A model generated the notes under the pieces. The model saw only the letters and a program-made list of their open reading frames with translations. It searched no databases and was not told the DNA's origin. Below, piece after piece: positions 12,307-21,151 of a DNA stretch of 35,833 nt. A program made the position numbers and the translations under genes. This stretch comes from Propionibacteriales bacterium (GTDB taxonomy: Bacteria; Actinomycetota; Actinomycetes; Propionibacteriales; Nocardioidaceae). Each line of letters begins with the position of its first letter. Position 1 is the first letter of the stretch. Location of the stretch: positions 1 to 35,833 of the forward strand of contig WHTB01000009.1 of the NCBI GenBank assembly GCA_009379735.1, given 5' to 3'.

Positions 12307-14367
12307 GTCGTGCGCCAGGATCGGCTGGAGGGCGGCGGCCGTTCGACGCGGTGTGTCGTCCGGCCAGGAGTGCCGGAGGTCGATGACGGTGTCACGCAGC
12401 TCTGCCCACGCAGCCTCGGCCAGCTCACGGGCGTCGCCGGCACGTGCCCAGCGGCGCCGCCGCAGGCCGACCCGCGACAGGCCCGGGATCGCGGCGAGCA
12501 CCAGGATCACCCCGCCGGCGAGGAGCAGTCCGCGTCCCCATTGCCCACCCGAGTCGGACGCGGCGGCCGCTCCGGGGTCGGCCTCGCGCTCGGGCAGCGT
12601 CGGCGACGTCGTCGGTGACGCGCTGGCGGACGGGCCGGCCGTCGCGTCGGGGTCGTCGGCACCGATGTCACCGGTGCTGTAGGAGGGGGCGACGGCGCCG
12701 TCACGGGCGCCCGGCGTGGGCTCGAAGCGCACCCAGCCCGCGCCCTCGAAGTACAGCTCGGGCCAGGCGTGCAATGCCGCCTGGGTGTAGGTGAAGCGGC
12801 CGCCTCCGGCGGACTCGGCGCGTAGGAAGCCGACCGCGACGCGGGCAGGGATCCCGGCATGTCGAGCCATCACGGCCATCGCGGCCGAGAACTGCTCGCA
12901 GTACCCACGCCGATCCTCGATCAGGAACGCCACCAGGTCGTCGTCGCTGTGCCCGGTGGGCGCGTCCAGGGTGTACTCGAAGTCGCCGCCCTCGCGGAAC
13001 CACATCTGCAGCCTGACCGCCTTGTCGTACCGGGTGCCGGTGCCGGTGATCTGGTCGGTGAGGTCCTCCACCTCGGGCGGGAGGTCGTCGGGCAGATCCG
13101 TGTAGGCGTTGGTGATTCTGGCCGGTGCGCCGGTCGACTCCAGCAGGTCGCGGGCGTTCGGCTGGGCCAGCACCGACGTGACGCTGTAGGACAGGCCCTC
13201 GGTGTCCAGGTCCTCGTCGCCGACGACGATGTCCATCGTCTCGGGGTTGTACCGCCAGTCGCTGCCGACGTCGACCTCGCTCGGAGCGTACGGCGCCGGC
13301 AGCCAGTCGGTCCGGAAGCCGGAGGCGAGATGGACCTCGAAGTCCTGGGTACGGCGGTCGACCTCGTCGTCGAGACCCGGCGGCGGCACCAGCGGCTGGT
13401 CGACGCTGAACTGCGTGCCGAGCCGTCGTGCCGACGCCGACCAGCGTCGACCGTCGAACTTGTCGAGGGCGACCATCCGGAAGTACTGCGGCGGGGGGCC
13501 GTCGGTCGTCACGGTCATCGCCGGACGGGTCGACTGCTCGGTCAGGTCGCGTTTCAGGTCGATCATCGGGTTGCTGACGTTGACCCGTCCGCCCCCACCG
13601 GGACCGGTGCCGGTGCCCTGGCCGAACAACCCGTCGGGGAACTGCGGCAGCAGCAGCGGCACGGCGGCGGCCGCCACGATCGAGATGACGCCGACCCGTT
13701 GCGCCGCCGCGTTGAAGGTGCTGCTGGTGATCCGGCGCTGCGCCTGCTCGGATCGAATGCCGTCGGAGACGAGCTGGCGGCCCCAGTGGCCGAGCCGGCT
13801 GCGCTCGTCGGAGGCCAGCAGCAGCACGAACCCTGCGGCGCCGACCACGAACGCCATCGTCGGGACGCCGTCGGGCGCCACGGCGGCCGGGACGGTGTAG
13901 AGGGCGAGCAAGGGGAGGCCGGTCAGCGGCACCCGGTGCAAGGTGGCGGCGAACAGGTCGACCAACAGGTGGCACCCGGCGATCCCGAGCACGACCAGCA
14001 CCAGCAGGCCGCCGGTCGCCGGTGCCGGTGGTGGCTCGGACCTGGCCGACTCGAGGCCGGCCTCGAGCAGCAGCCGGATCGACTCGGCCGACTCGCGGGT
14101 CGGGATCAGGCCGAGGATGGCGCCGTCGCCGTACACCGCGGTCAGCCAGACCACCAGCGCGACCACCTGCCCGGTGAGCACGGCCCAGGGCGGCAGCCGC
14201 GAGGACCGGAGGGCGATCCCGACGCCCACCGGCATGGCGGTGATGACCAGTGCCGCCATGACGTACCCGAAACCCTGGAGCAGGGGCGCGAACGCCAGGG
14301 CGCAGGCCAGCGTGGTCGCCCACGCCAGCAGGGCCAGCCTGGCCTCGCCGCTGAGGCGGCCCGTCAT
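12304..14367 (-). CDS. TgpA-like transglutaminase-domain membrane protein, ended by an in-frame amber
   Basis: As annotated to the first stop the protein has 687 residues. An N-terminal block of about six membrane segments (14-240) is followed by an extracytoplasmic domain. The transglutaminase core has Cys490 in RRGYCEQFSA, His533 in ALHAWPELYF and Glu549 in GWVRFEPTPG. A further membrane segment is at about 610-630, with a cytoplasmic tail after it. Related proteins pair with MoxR and DUF58 genes and probably act on cell-envelope proteins. ATG 14367 overlaps the DUF58 TGA (ATGA). The tail of the family continues in frame past the TAG at 12306-12304; the full frame would give 775 residues. 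Confidence 0.88.
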   Translation of the reverse strand: MTGRLSGEARLALLAWATTLACALAFAPLLQGFGYVMAALVITAMPVGVGIALRSSRLPPWAVLTGQVVALVVWLTAVYGDGAILGLIPTRESAESIRLLLEAGLESARSEPPPAPATGGLLVLVVLGIAGCHLLVDLFAATLHRVPLTGLPLLALYTVPAAVAPDGVPTMAFVVGAAGFVLLLASDERSRLGHWGRQLVSDGIRSEQAQRRITSSTFNAAAQRVGVISIVAAAAVPLLLPQFPDGLFGQGTGTGPGGGGRVNVSNPMIDLKRDLTEQSTRPAMTVTTDGPPPQYFRMVALDKFDGRRWSASARRLGTQFSVDQPLVPPPGLDDEVDRRTQDFEVHLASGFRTDWLPAPYAPSEVDVGSDWRYNPETMDIVVGDEDLDTEGLSYSVTSVLAQPNARDLLESTGAPARITNAYTDLPDDLPPEVEDLTDQITGTGTRYDKAVRLQMWFREGGDFEYTLDAPTGHSDDDLVAFLIEDRRGYCEQFSAAMAVMARHAGIPARVAVGFLRAESAGGGRFTYTQAALHAWPELYFEGAGWVRFEPTPGARDGAVAPSYSTGDIGADDPDATAGPSASASPTTSPTLPEREADPGAAAASDSGGQWGRGLLLAGGVILVLAAIPGLSRVGLRRRRWARAGDARELAEAAWAELRDTVIDLRHSWPDDTPRRTAAALQPILAHD

Positions 14368-15692
14368 GACCCACCTCGCGCGACCCGGGCGCCCTGGGCG
14401 CGCACCTGGTCGGCCGGCAGGTTGATCAGCCCACCGCGCAACGGCCGGAGCAGCTGCGCCCACAGCGTCGCGACGCGGTCCTGCGGCTCGGCCAGCGTGA
14501 CCCGCCAGCCGTTGGCGCGCAGCTCGCCGACGGTGCGTTCCATCCGTTCCTCGATGTCGGCCCGCTCGGGCGAGCCGGGCCGCAGCCAGCCGGTGATGTC
14601 GACGACGATCGCATAGCCGGCGACCGATCCCTGGGCCAACCGGCGGACGGCGGCGAGGTCGCGCTGCTGGAGCAGGCCGACGATCGCGACGATGACGCCG
14701 CTGCGGTCCTCGCGGTTGCGCGGGAGCTCGAGGGACTCGCGGTCACTGGCCTCGATCACGGCCAGATGGTCGAGCAGGTCCTCGGTGTCGCCGACGGATC
14801 CCGACCCGCGGTCGTGCCACTGGCCGACCGGGTCGTCGCCGGACTCGCTGACCAGCCGCAGGGCGTACCCGTTGCGGGCGAGATGGACGCCGATGGACGC
14901 GGCGGCGGTGATCATCCACTCGAACGACGAGGCCGGTCCGCTCCCTCGGTGCGCGTTCTCGCGGGTGTCGATGATCAGCGTCGCGCGGCTCTGGAACGGC
15001 TGCTCCTCACGGCGCACCATCAGCTCGCCCATCCGTGCCGACGACGGCCAGTGCACCCGCCGCAGGTCGTCGCCGTCGCGGTACTCGCGGACCGTGACGT
15101 CCTCGGCGCCGGCGGCGGCGAAGGCCCGCGGCCGGTTGTCGCCGGTGCCGGACCACTCGCCGCTGAGCTGGCCGTCCGGCAGCGGCTGCACCTCCGGCGT
15201 CACGGTCAGGGTGTTGCGGGCCTGGAAGGCCCGGGTCAGCTCGATCAGCCCGAACGGGTCGCTGATCCGGATCCGCAACGGCCCGATCGTGAAGCGCCCG
15301 CGCACGTCGGACCGGACGGTGTAGCTGATCTCGCGCCGCCAGCGCGGCCCGACCTCGTCGAGCACGAACCGCGGCCTGGTGCCGAGCACGTACGGCACCT
15401 GGTCCTCGACCAGCACCAGGTTCGACGGCATCCGGCCACGGTTGTCCAGCGAGAGGGTGACCCGGGTCGGTTTGCCGACCGGGATGCGCGACGGGTTGAT
15501 GGTGCGGAAGCAGGACAGCCGGTAGCGCGCGCGGCTGATCATCAGCACGGTGACCATCGGCAGCAGCAAGACGAGGATGCCGATCCGCAGCAGGTCCTTC
15601 TGCCCGAGCACCATCGAGCAGAACAGGCAGGTCAGCCCGGCGGCGACGAAGGCGCGACCTCGGGTCGTCAGGGCGGACAGCGAGTCACGCAC
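14364..15692 (-). CDS. DUF58 domain protein
   Basis: The 442-residue product has two N-terminal membrane segments (about 13-30 and 36-52). A beta-rich region follows, then the DUF58 signature YRDGDDLRRVHWPSSAR at 204-220, the start of a von Willebrand-like fold. MoxR ATPases and DUF58 proteins work together, perhaps as a chaperone system for envelope or metal-dependent proteins. GTG 15692 lies 6 nt after the moxR stop. The 3' end overlaps the transglutaminase start by 4 nt, so the three genes form one translationally linked operon. Confidence 0.9.
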   Translation of the reverse strand: MRDSLSALTTRGRAFVAAGLTCLFCSMVLGQKDLLRIGILVLLLPMVTVLMISRARYRLSCFRTINPSRIPVGKPTRVTLSLDNRGRMPSNLVLVEDQVPYVLGTRPRFVLDEVGPRWRREISYTVRSDVRGRFTIGPLRIRISDPFGLIELTRAFQARNTLTVTPEVQPLPDGQLSGEWSGTGDNRPRAFAAAGAEDVTVREYRDGDDLRRVHWPSSARMGELMVRREEQPFQSRATLIIDTRENAHRGSGPASSFEWMITAAASIGVHLARNGYALRLVSESGDDPVGQWHDRGSGSVGDTEDLLDHLAVIEASDRESLELPRNREDRSGVIVAIVGLLQQRDLAAVRRLAQGSVAGYAIVVDITGWLRPGSPERADIEERMERTVGELRANGWRVTLAEPQDRVATLWAQLLRPLRGGLINLPADQVRAQGARVARGGS

Positions 15693-15698
15693 CGTGGG

Positions 15699-16730
<1,032 letters not shown>

Positions 16731-17051
16731 TGAATGCCTCCCGCTCGTCGTACCGATGCCGCGTCGATCCTAAGAAACGATCGTCGTCGCGGTGGTCGGG
16801 TTCGCCGTAACGATGTGGTCTCTTTCGACGCTGTTAGTACGGGGCAGCCGCGGCAATGGATCAGGCGCCGCGGGCAAACCCCATGACCACCACTCTCCAC
16901 CACTGAGCCAAATCTGTCCGCCCCGTTGGCGATATGGCCGGCGCGCAGGCGCTGCTCCGGGTCCAGGCATCACCTCCGGCCCGGTGGTAAGCGGCCGCGG
17001 TCGTTCCCACCACAGGGTGGCGGTTACAGCGTAAAACGCCCCTTTTGGAGA
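16731..17051. other. divergent intergenic region between moxR and mraZ
   Basis: On the minus strand TAGGAT (16772-16767) is a plausible -10 for moxR, giving a leader of about 30 nt; no strong -35 is seen. The middle (about 16800-17040) has no supported gene. A 66-codon minus frame ending at 16770 has odd composition and no family resemblance. The mraZ promoter starts right after this region. Confidence 0.4.
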
Positions 17052-17087
17052 TTGCGTGTGGGGGAAAGTGGGGTATGGTGGGGCGCG
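17052..17087 (+). promoter_or_regulatory. mraZ promoter with three-box MraZ operator
   Basis: TTGCGT (17052-17057) and TATGGT (17074-17079) form a promoter with a 16-bp spacer. GTGGGG occurs at 17058, 17068 and 17078, an exact 10-bp period, covering the spacer and -10. MraZ is known to bind direct TGGG-type repeats spaced about one helical turn and to repress its own operon, so the site should mediate autorepression of the dcw cluster. Confidence 0.8.
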
Positions 17088-17112
17088 CTGGAGGAAGAGG
17101 AGGTGGTTGGGG

Positions 17113-17544
17113 ATGTTCTTCGGTACCCACACGCCTCGCCTGGACGACAAGGGCCGGCTCTTCCTCCCCGCCAAGTTTCGCGACCAGCTGGAGGAGGGCC
17201 TCGTGATCACGAGAGGGCAGGACCGCTGCCTCTACGTGTGGCCCAACGCGGAGTTCGCCACGCTGACCGAGCAGATGCGGCAGGCGCCCGTCACCAACAA
17301 GCGCGCTCGCGACTACATGCGCATGCTGTTCGCCGGTGCCTCGGACGAGACGCCAGACCGGCAGGGCCGGATCACCATCCCGCCGATGCTGCGTGAGTAC
17401 GCGACGCTCAGTCGCGACTGCGTGGTCATCGGCGCCATGAACCGAGTCGAGATCTGGGACGCCGAGGCGTGGCAGACCTACTCGGGCGAGCAGGAGCAGG
17501 CGTTCTCCGACCTCTCGGAGGAGGTGCTGCCCGGCCTGGTCTGA
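17113..17544 (+). CDS. mraZ: transcriptional regulator MraZ
   Basis: The 143-residue product has two SpoVT/AbrB-like swapped-hairpin motifs. The first is [23 protein letters not shown] at 1-23 and the second is [22 protein letters not shown] at about 77-98. MraZ forms a ring and represses the dcw operon from upstream repeats. AGGAGGTGG about 8 nt before ATG 17113 fixes the start; the open frame begins earlier but lacks support. It is the first gene of the dcw cluster and is separated from rsmH by a 400-nt leader-like region. Confidence 0.96.
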   Translation: MFFGTHTPRLDDKGRLFLPAKFRDQLEEGLVITRGQDRCLYVWPNAEFATLTEQMRQAPVTNKRARDYMRMLFAGASDETPDRQGRITIPPMLREYATLSRDCVVIGAMNRVEIWDAEAWQTYSGEQEQAFSDLSEEVLPGLV

Positions 17545-17794
17545 CCTCCAGCACGCGACCTCAGACCGTCGTACGACGAGGTCTCCCGCCCGCTCCCGAC
17601 AGGTCATCTGACACACCTTCCCCGGTGGCAGAGGGCCACTCCCCGAACCGAGCGGGCGGAGACCTGGCCGTACGAAGGCCAGCAGGTCGCCCCCACCCGC
17701 AGCAGCGCGACAACGCACGAGCAGCACCCATGACCGGGCCCGCGAAGCCCGGTCCCGCAGTTTCCACACCGCAGCACCGTTCGAGGGGGTCGAG
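17545..17794 (+). ncRNA. structured leader upstream of rsmH, candidate mraW RNA motif
   Basis: The gap between mraZ and the small ORF is dense in hairpins. GACCTC/GAGGTC is at 17558-17583 and GTGGC/GCCAC at 17625-17639. GACCTGGCC/GGCCAGCAGGTC is at 17661-17688, and a perfect 8-bp GACCGGGC/GCCCGGTC stem with loop CCGCGAA is at 17732-17754. A conserved cis-acting mraW RNA motif has been described upstream of mraW (rsmH) in actinobacteria. Position and structure fit, but I cannot check the consensus here. Confidence 0.45.
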
Positions 17795-17941
17795 ATGCAG
17801 GTAGAGGGCACCGTGGACGACCGGCCGCAGCGCCGGGTCCGCGAAGAGGTCAAGGACGGCCTCGCCGTGATCGCCTTCACCGCGGCCGCCTCGAGCGCGC
17901 TCGCCGTCGTCCTCGTCGTCCTCACGGCGCTGGCGAACTGA
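17795..17941 (+). CDS. small single-pass membrane protein (48 aa) between mraZ and rsmH
   Basis: ATG 17795 is preceded by GAGGGGG (17783-17789) at good spacing. The frame encodes a charged N-terminus ([19 protein letters not shown]) and then one hydrophobic segment at about residues 24-46 ([20 protein letters not shown]). It stops at TGA 17941, 5 nt before the rsmH start, which is operon-like spacing. I recognise no family. The strong ribosome site, coding-like GC at third positions and tight spacing argue that it is translated. It might act as a small division-associated membrane protein or as a leader peptide controlling rsmH. Confidence 0.6.
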   Translation: MQVEGTVDDRPQRRVREEVKDGLAVIAFTAAASSALAVVLVVLTALAN

Positions 17942-17946
17942 CGCCG

Positions 17947-18900
17947 ATGACCGCCTCACGCCACGTCCCCGTACTCCTGGACCGGATCCTCGCGCTGGTG
18001 TCCCCGGTGCTGACGCAGCCAGGCTCGGTGCTCGTCGATGCCACGCTCGGCCTCGGCGGCCACGCGGAGGCGGTCCTCGACCGGTGCCCGCAGGCCCGCG
18101 TCGTCGGCATCGACCGCGACCCGCGGGCACTCGAGCTGGCGACCACCAGGCTCGCGCCGTTCGGTGACCGGTTCAGCCCGGCGCACGCGGTGTACGACGA
18201 GATCCCTGAGGTGCTCGCCGGGCTCGGCATCGCACGGGTGCAGGCGGTGCTGTTCGACCTCGGGGTGTCGTCGATGCAGCTGGACGAGACCGAGCGTGGT
18301 TTCGCCTACCGTGCCGACGCCCCGCTGGACATGCGGATGGACCCCACCCGTGGGCCGACCGCCGCCGACGTGCTGAACACCTACTCGGCCGACCAGCTGG
18401 TGAAGGTGCTGCGGCAGTACGGCGAGGAGCGGTTCGCTCCCCGGATCGTCCGGGCCATCGTCGCGGCGAGGGAGCAGCAGTCGCTGACGTCGAGCGCCGC
18501 GCTGGTGGAGCTGATTCGGGCATCGATCCCGGCCGCGGCACGACGCACTGGCGGGCATCCCGCCAAGCGCACCTTCCAGGCGCTGCGGATCGAGGTCAAC
18601 GACGAGCTCGGCGCGCTCCGCCGGGCCCTGCCCGCGGCCATCGACGCTCTCGCCGTGGGTGGCCGGATCGTCGTCATGTCGTACCAGTCCCTGGAGGACC
18701 GCATCGCCAAGCAGGTGCTGGTCACCCGCTCCCGCACCGACGTACCCGAGGACCTGCCGGTCGTGCCGGCCGGCCACGAGCCGGAGCTGCGCCTGCTGAC
18801 CCGCGGCGCCGAGCTCGCCGACGACGCAGAGATCACCGCCAACCCGCGGGCCGCCTCGGTACGGGTGCGGGCCGCCGAACGACTGCGGGAGGCAGCGTGA
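17947..18900 (+). CDS. rsmH: 16S rRNA (cytosine(1402)-N(4))-methyltransferase
   Basis: The 317-residue protein (MraW) starts [15 protein letters not shown]. It carries the SAM motif [15 protein letters not shown] at 30-44, then [20 protein letters not shown] at about 103-122, and [20 protein letters not shown], all diagnostic of RsmH. It methylates C1402 in the ribosomal P site. It is the first large gene after the structured leader. Its TGA overlaps the GTG of the FtsL-like gene by 4 nt. Confidence 0.97.
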   Translation: MTASRHVPVLLDRILALVSPVLTQPGSVLVDATLGLGGHAEAVLDRCPQARVVGIDRDPRALELATTRLAPFGDRFSPAHAVYDEIPEVLAGLGIARVQAVLFDLGVSSMQLDETERGFAYRADAPLDMRMDPTRGPTAADVLNTYSADQLVKVLRQYGEERFAPRIVRAIVAAREQQSLTSSAALVELIRASIPAAARRTGGHPAKRTFQALRIEVNDELGALRRALPAAIDALAVGGRIVVMSYQSLEDRIAKQVLVTRSRTDVPEDLPVVPAGHEPELRLLTRGAELADDAEITANPRAASVRVRAAERLREAA

Positions 18901-19331
18901 GCTCGTTCCTGGCCCAGACCCGCGCCCGGGTACCGCGGCTGGCCGACGCCGTCGCCCAGCAGCGGGCCCGGCTCTCGGTGGTCCGCCGGCCCGAGCAGCG
19001 GGCGCCGCGGGTTCCGTTCGCGGCGCTGGTGCTGGCGGTGCTCGGCATCGGCCTGGTCGGCCTGCTCGTCCTCAACACGACGCTGCAGCACCAGGCGTTC
19101 TACGCCAACTCGCTGGAGCAGCGAGCCGACGGGCTGGCCGAGCGGAAGCAGTCGCTGGAGATCGGCGTCGACGCGCTGCGGGCTCCCGGTCGGGTGGCGC
19201 GGGAGGCGGACCGCCTCGGCATGGTGCCGAACTCCAGCCCAGCCTTCCTGTTCCTGGCCGACGGCACCGTGCGCGGCACACCGGCGCCGGCCGACCCGCA
19301 GCACGCACTGCCACTGGACACGAGCGACTGA
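18897..19331 (+). CDS. ftsL: FtsL-like septum protein
   Basis: The 144-residue bitopic protein has a basic cytoplasmic N-terminus and one membrane segment at about residues 41-61 ([21 protein letters not shown]). A coiled-coil-like stretch follows ([27 protein letters not shown]). This layout and its position between rsmH and ftsI are those of actinobacterial FtsL, partner of FtsQ/DivIB and FtsB in activating septal synthesis. Sequence conservation in the family is low, so identity rests on topology and place. GTG 18897 overlaps the rsmH stop (GTGA). Confidence 0.85.
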   Translation: MSSFLAQTRARVPRLADAVAQQRARLSVVRRPEQRAPRVPFAALVLAVLGIGLVGLLVLNTTLQHQAFYANSLEQRADGLAERKQSLEIGVDALRAPGRVAREADRLGMVPNSSPAFLFLADGTVRGTPAPADPQHALPLDTSD

Positions 19332-19350
19332 GACAGCGGGGAGGAGTCCG

Positions 19351-21132
19351 GTGACGCACCGATCGCGGAACAGGAGCCGTAGCCGGCGCCGGGTCCGGAT
19401 GGGCCGTCCCACCTTCCGGCTTCGCGCCGGGCTGCTGCTGATGGTCTTCGTGTTCTCCCTGTTCGCCGGCCGGCTGGTGCAGATCCAGGGGATCGACGCG
19501 CACGCGTACTCCGAGCTCTCGGACAAGTACGAGGGCGCGACCGAGGTCACGCTGACCGCGTCGCGCGGGGCCGTCGTCGACCGAGACGGTGCCCCGCTGG
19601 CGCAGACCGTGGACGCCGAGCTGCTGTTCGCCGACCCGACCCGGACCAGCGCGAAGGCGCCGCAGATCGCCAAAATCATCGCCGACCGGATCGACGTCAG
19701 CTACCTCACGCTGGTGAAGGCGCTGCGCAAGCCGGGCACCCAGTACTCGTACCTCGCCCGCCGTGTGATGCCGAAGGACGCCGACGCGATCATGGCCGAG
19801 CTCGAGGCGAAGGACCTGGCCGGTGTCTACACCGAGCGCGACCCGCTGCGCACGTACCCCGCCGGCGACATCGCGTCCAACCTGGTCGGCTTCGTCGGCA
19901 GCGACGGCCACGGCCTCGCCGGGATCGAGCTCGCGATGGAGCAGATGCTGAAGGGAAAGGACGGGCACGCCACCTACGTCACCGATGCCCAGGGCACCCG
20001 GATCCCGTTGGCCGACTCCTCGGTCGTGGAGCCGAAGCCGGGCAAGGGTGTGGCCCTGACCATCGACGAGGACCTGCAGTTCTACGCCCAGCGACGGCTG
20101 CGGCAGGCGGTCGACGACACCGGCTCGATCTCCGGCGCGGTGGTGGTGATGGACCCGCGCACCTCGCAGGTGCTCGCACTGGCTGACTACCCGAGCTTCG
20201 ACGCCAACAAGCCGGGCAAGGCGCCGAAGGCGGACCGCGGCAGCCGAGCTGTGCAGGACGTGTACGAGCCGGGCAGCGTGCAGAAGGTGTTGACGACCGC
20301 GGCGCTGATCGACGCCGGCAAGGTGACGTCGCGGACCAAGGTCAGCGTCCCCGGGCTGCTCCGCCGCGGCCCCGACACGATCAAGGACTGGTGGCCGCAC
20401 GAGACCCTGCACATGACGCTCGCCGGGGTGATCGCCCGGTCGTCGAACATCGGCACGGCCGTCGCCGCCGAGCAGATCGAGCCCGAGGACCTCTACGACT
20501 ACCTGCGCGCGTTCGGGCTCGGACAGCGCACCGACCTCGGCCTCGCCGGGGAGACGAAGGGTCTGCTGCCGCCGCCCGAGAGCTGGCAGCCGATCAGCCG
20601 CGACACCATCGCATTCGGCCAGGGGCTCTCGGTCAACGCGGTGCAGATGACGGCGGCCGTCTCGGCCATCGCCAACGGCGGGGAGTACGTGCGGCCCAGC
20701 CTGGTGAAGGGGTACGTCGGCGCCGGCGGCGAGGTCGAGCCCGCCGGGCCCGCAAAGTCACGCCGGGTGGTCAGCAAAAACGCGGCCGATCAGGTGACCG
20801 AGATGATGGAGATGGTCACGGCCGACAACGGGACGGCGCCGTCGGCTGCCATCGACGGCTACCGGGTGGCCGGCAAGACCGGCACGGCGCAGCGGGTTAA
20901 CCCCGACGGCGGCGGCTACGAGGGCGGCGGCTACACCTTGTCCTTCGCCGGCTTCGCCCCGGCCGACGACCCGCGCGTCGTGACGTACATCGTGCTGCAG
21001 AAGCCGTCCACGTCCGATGGCGGCGGCACGGCCGGCGGGCCGGTCTTCCACGACATCACCAGCTACGCACTGCAGAAGTACGGAGTGCCGCCGACCGGCT
21101 CACGCTCACCCGAACTGCCGCTCGGTTACTGA
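19351..21132 (+). CDS. ftsI: septal peptidoglycan transpeptidase (PBP3/PbpB)
   Basis: The 593-residue class B penicillin-binding protein has an Arg-rich N-terminus and one membrane anchor at about 24-42. A dimerisation region starts at SRGAVVDRDG (71-80). The transpeptidase motifs are SVQK (309-312, nucleophile Ser309), SSN (364-366) and KTG (509-511). It crosslinks septal peptidoglycan together with FtsW. GGGGAGGAG precedes GTG 19351. The gene follows ftsL by 19 nt and sits in the main dcw transcript. Confidence 0.96.
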   Translation: MTHRSRNRSRSRRRVRMGRPTFRLRAGLLLMVFVFSLFAGRLVQIQGIDAHAYSELSDKYEGATEVTLTASRGAVVDRDGAPLAQTVDAELLFADPTRTSAKAPQIAKIIADRIDVSYLTLVKALRKPGTQYSYLARRVMPKDADAIMAELEAKDLAGVYTERDPLRTYPAGDIASNLVGFVGSDGHGLAGIELAMEQMLKGKDGHATYVTDAQGTRIPLADSSVVEPKPGKGVALTIDEDLQFYAQRRLRQAVDDTGSISGAVVVMDPRTSQVLALADYPSFDANKPGKAPKADRGSRAVQDVYEPGSVQKVLTTAALIDAGKVTSRTKVSVPGLLRRGPDTIKDWWPHETLHMTLAGVIARSSNIGTAVAAEQIEPEDLYDYLRAFGLGQRTDLGLAGETKGLLPPPESWQPISRDTIAFGQGLSVNAVQMTAAVSAIANGGEYVRPSLVKGYVGAGGEVEPAGPAKSRRVVSKNAADQVTEMMEMVTADNGTAPSAAIDGYRVAGKTGTAQRVNPDGGGYEGGGYTLSFAGFAPADDPRVVTYIVLQKPSTSDGGGTAGGPVFHDITSYALQKYGVPPTGSRSPELPLGY

Positions 21133-21139
21133 CCGCCGG

Positions 21140-21145
21140 TAGCCT
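21140..21145 (+). promoter_or_regulatory. possible -10 of a leaderless murE promoter
   Basis: TAGCCT is followed by 6 nt and GTG 21152, with no ribosome site in between. It would supply a second promoter inside the dcw operon. No good -35 is seen. Confidence 0.35.
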
Positions 21146-21151
21146 CTCGCC

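Noticed and set aside
16770-16970. 66-codon minus-strand ORF upstream of moxR
   Set aside because: The GGAGG is too close to the ATG, the composition is odd, and no family resemblance is seen.
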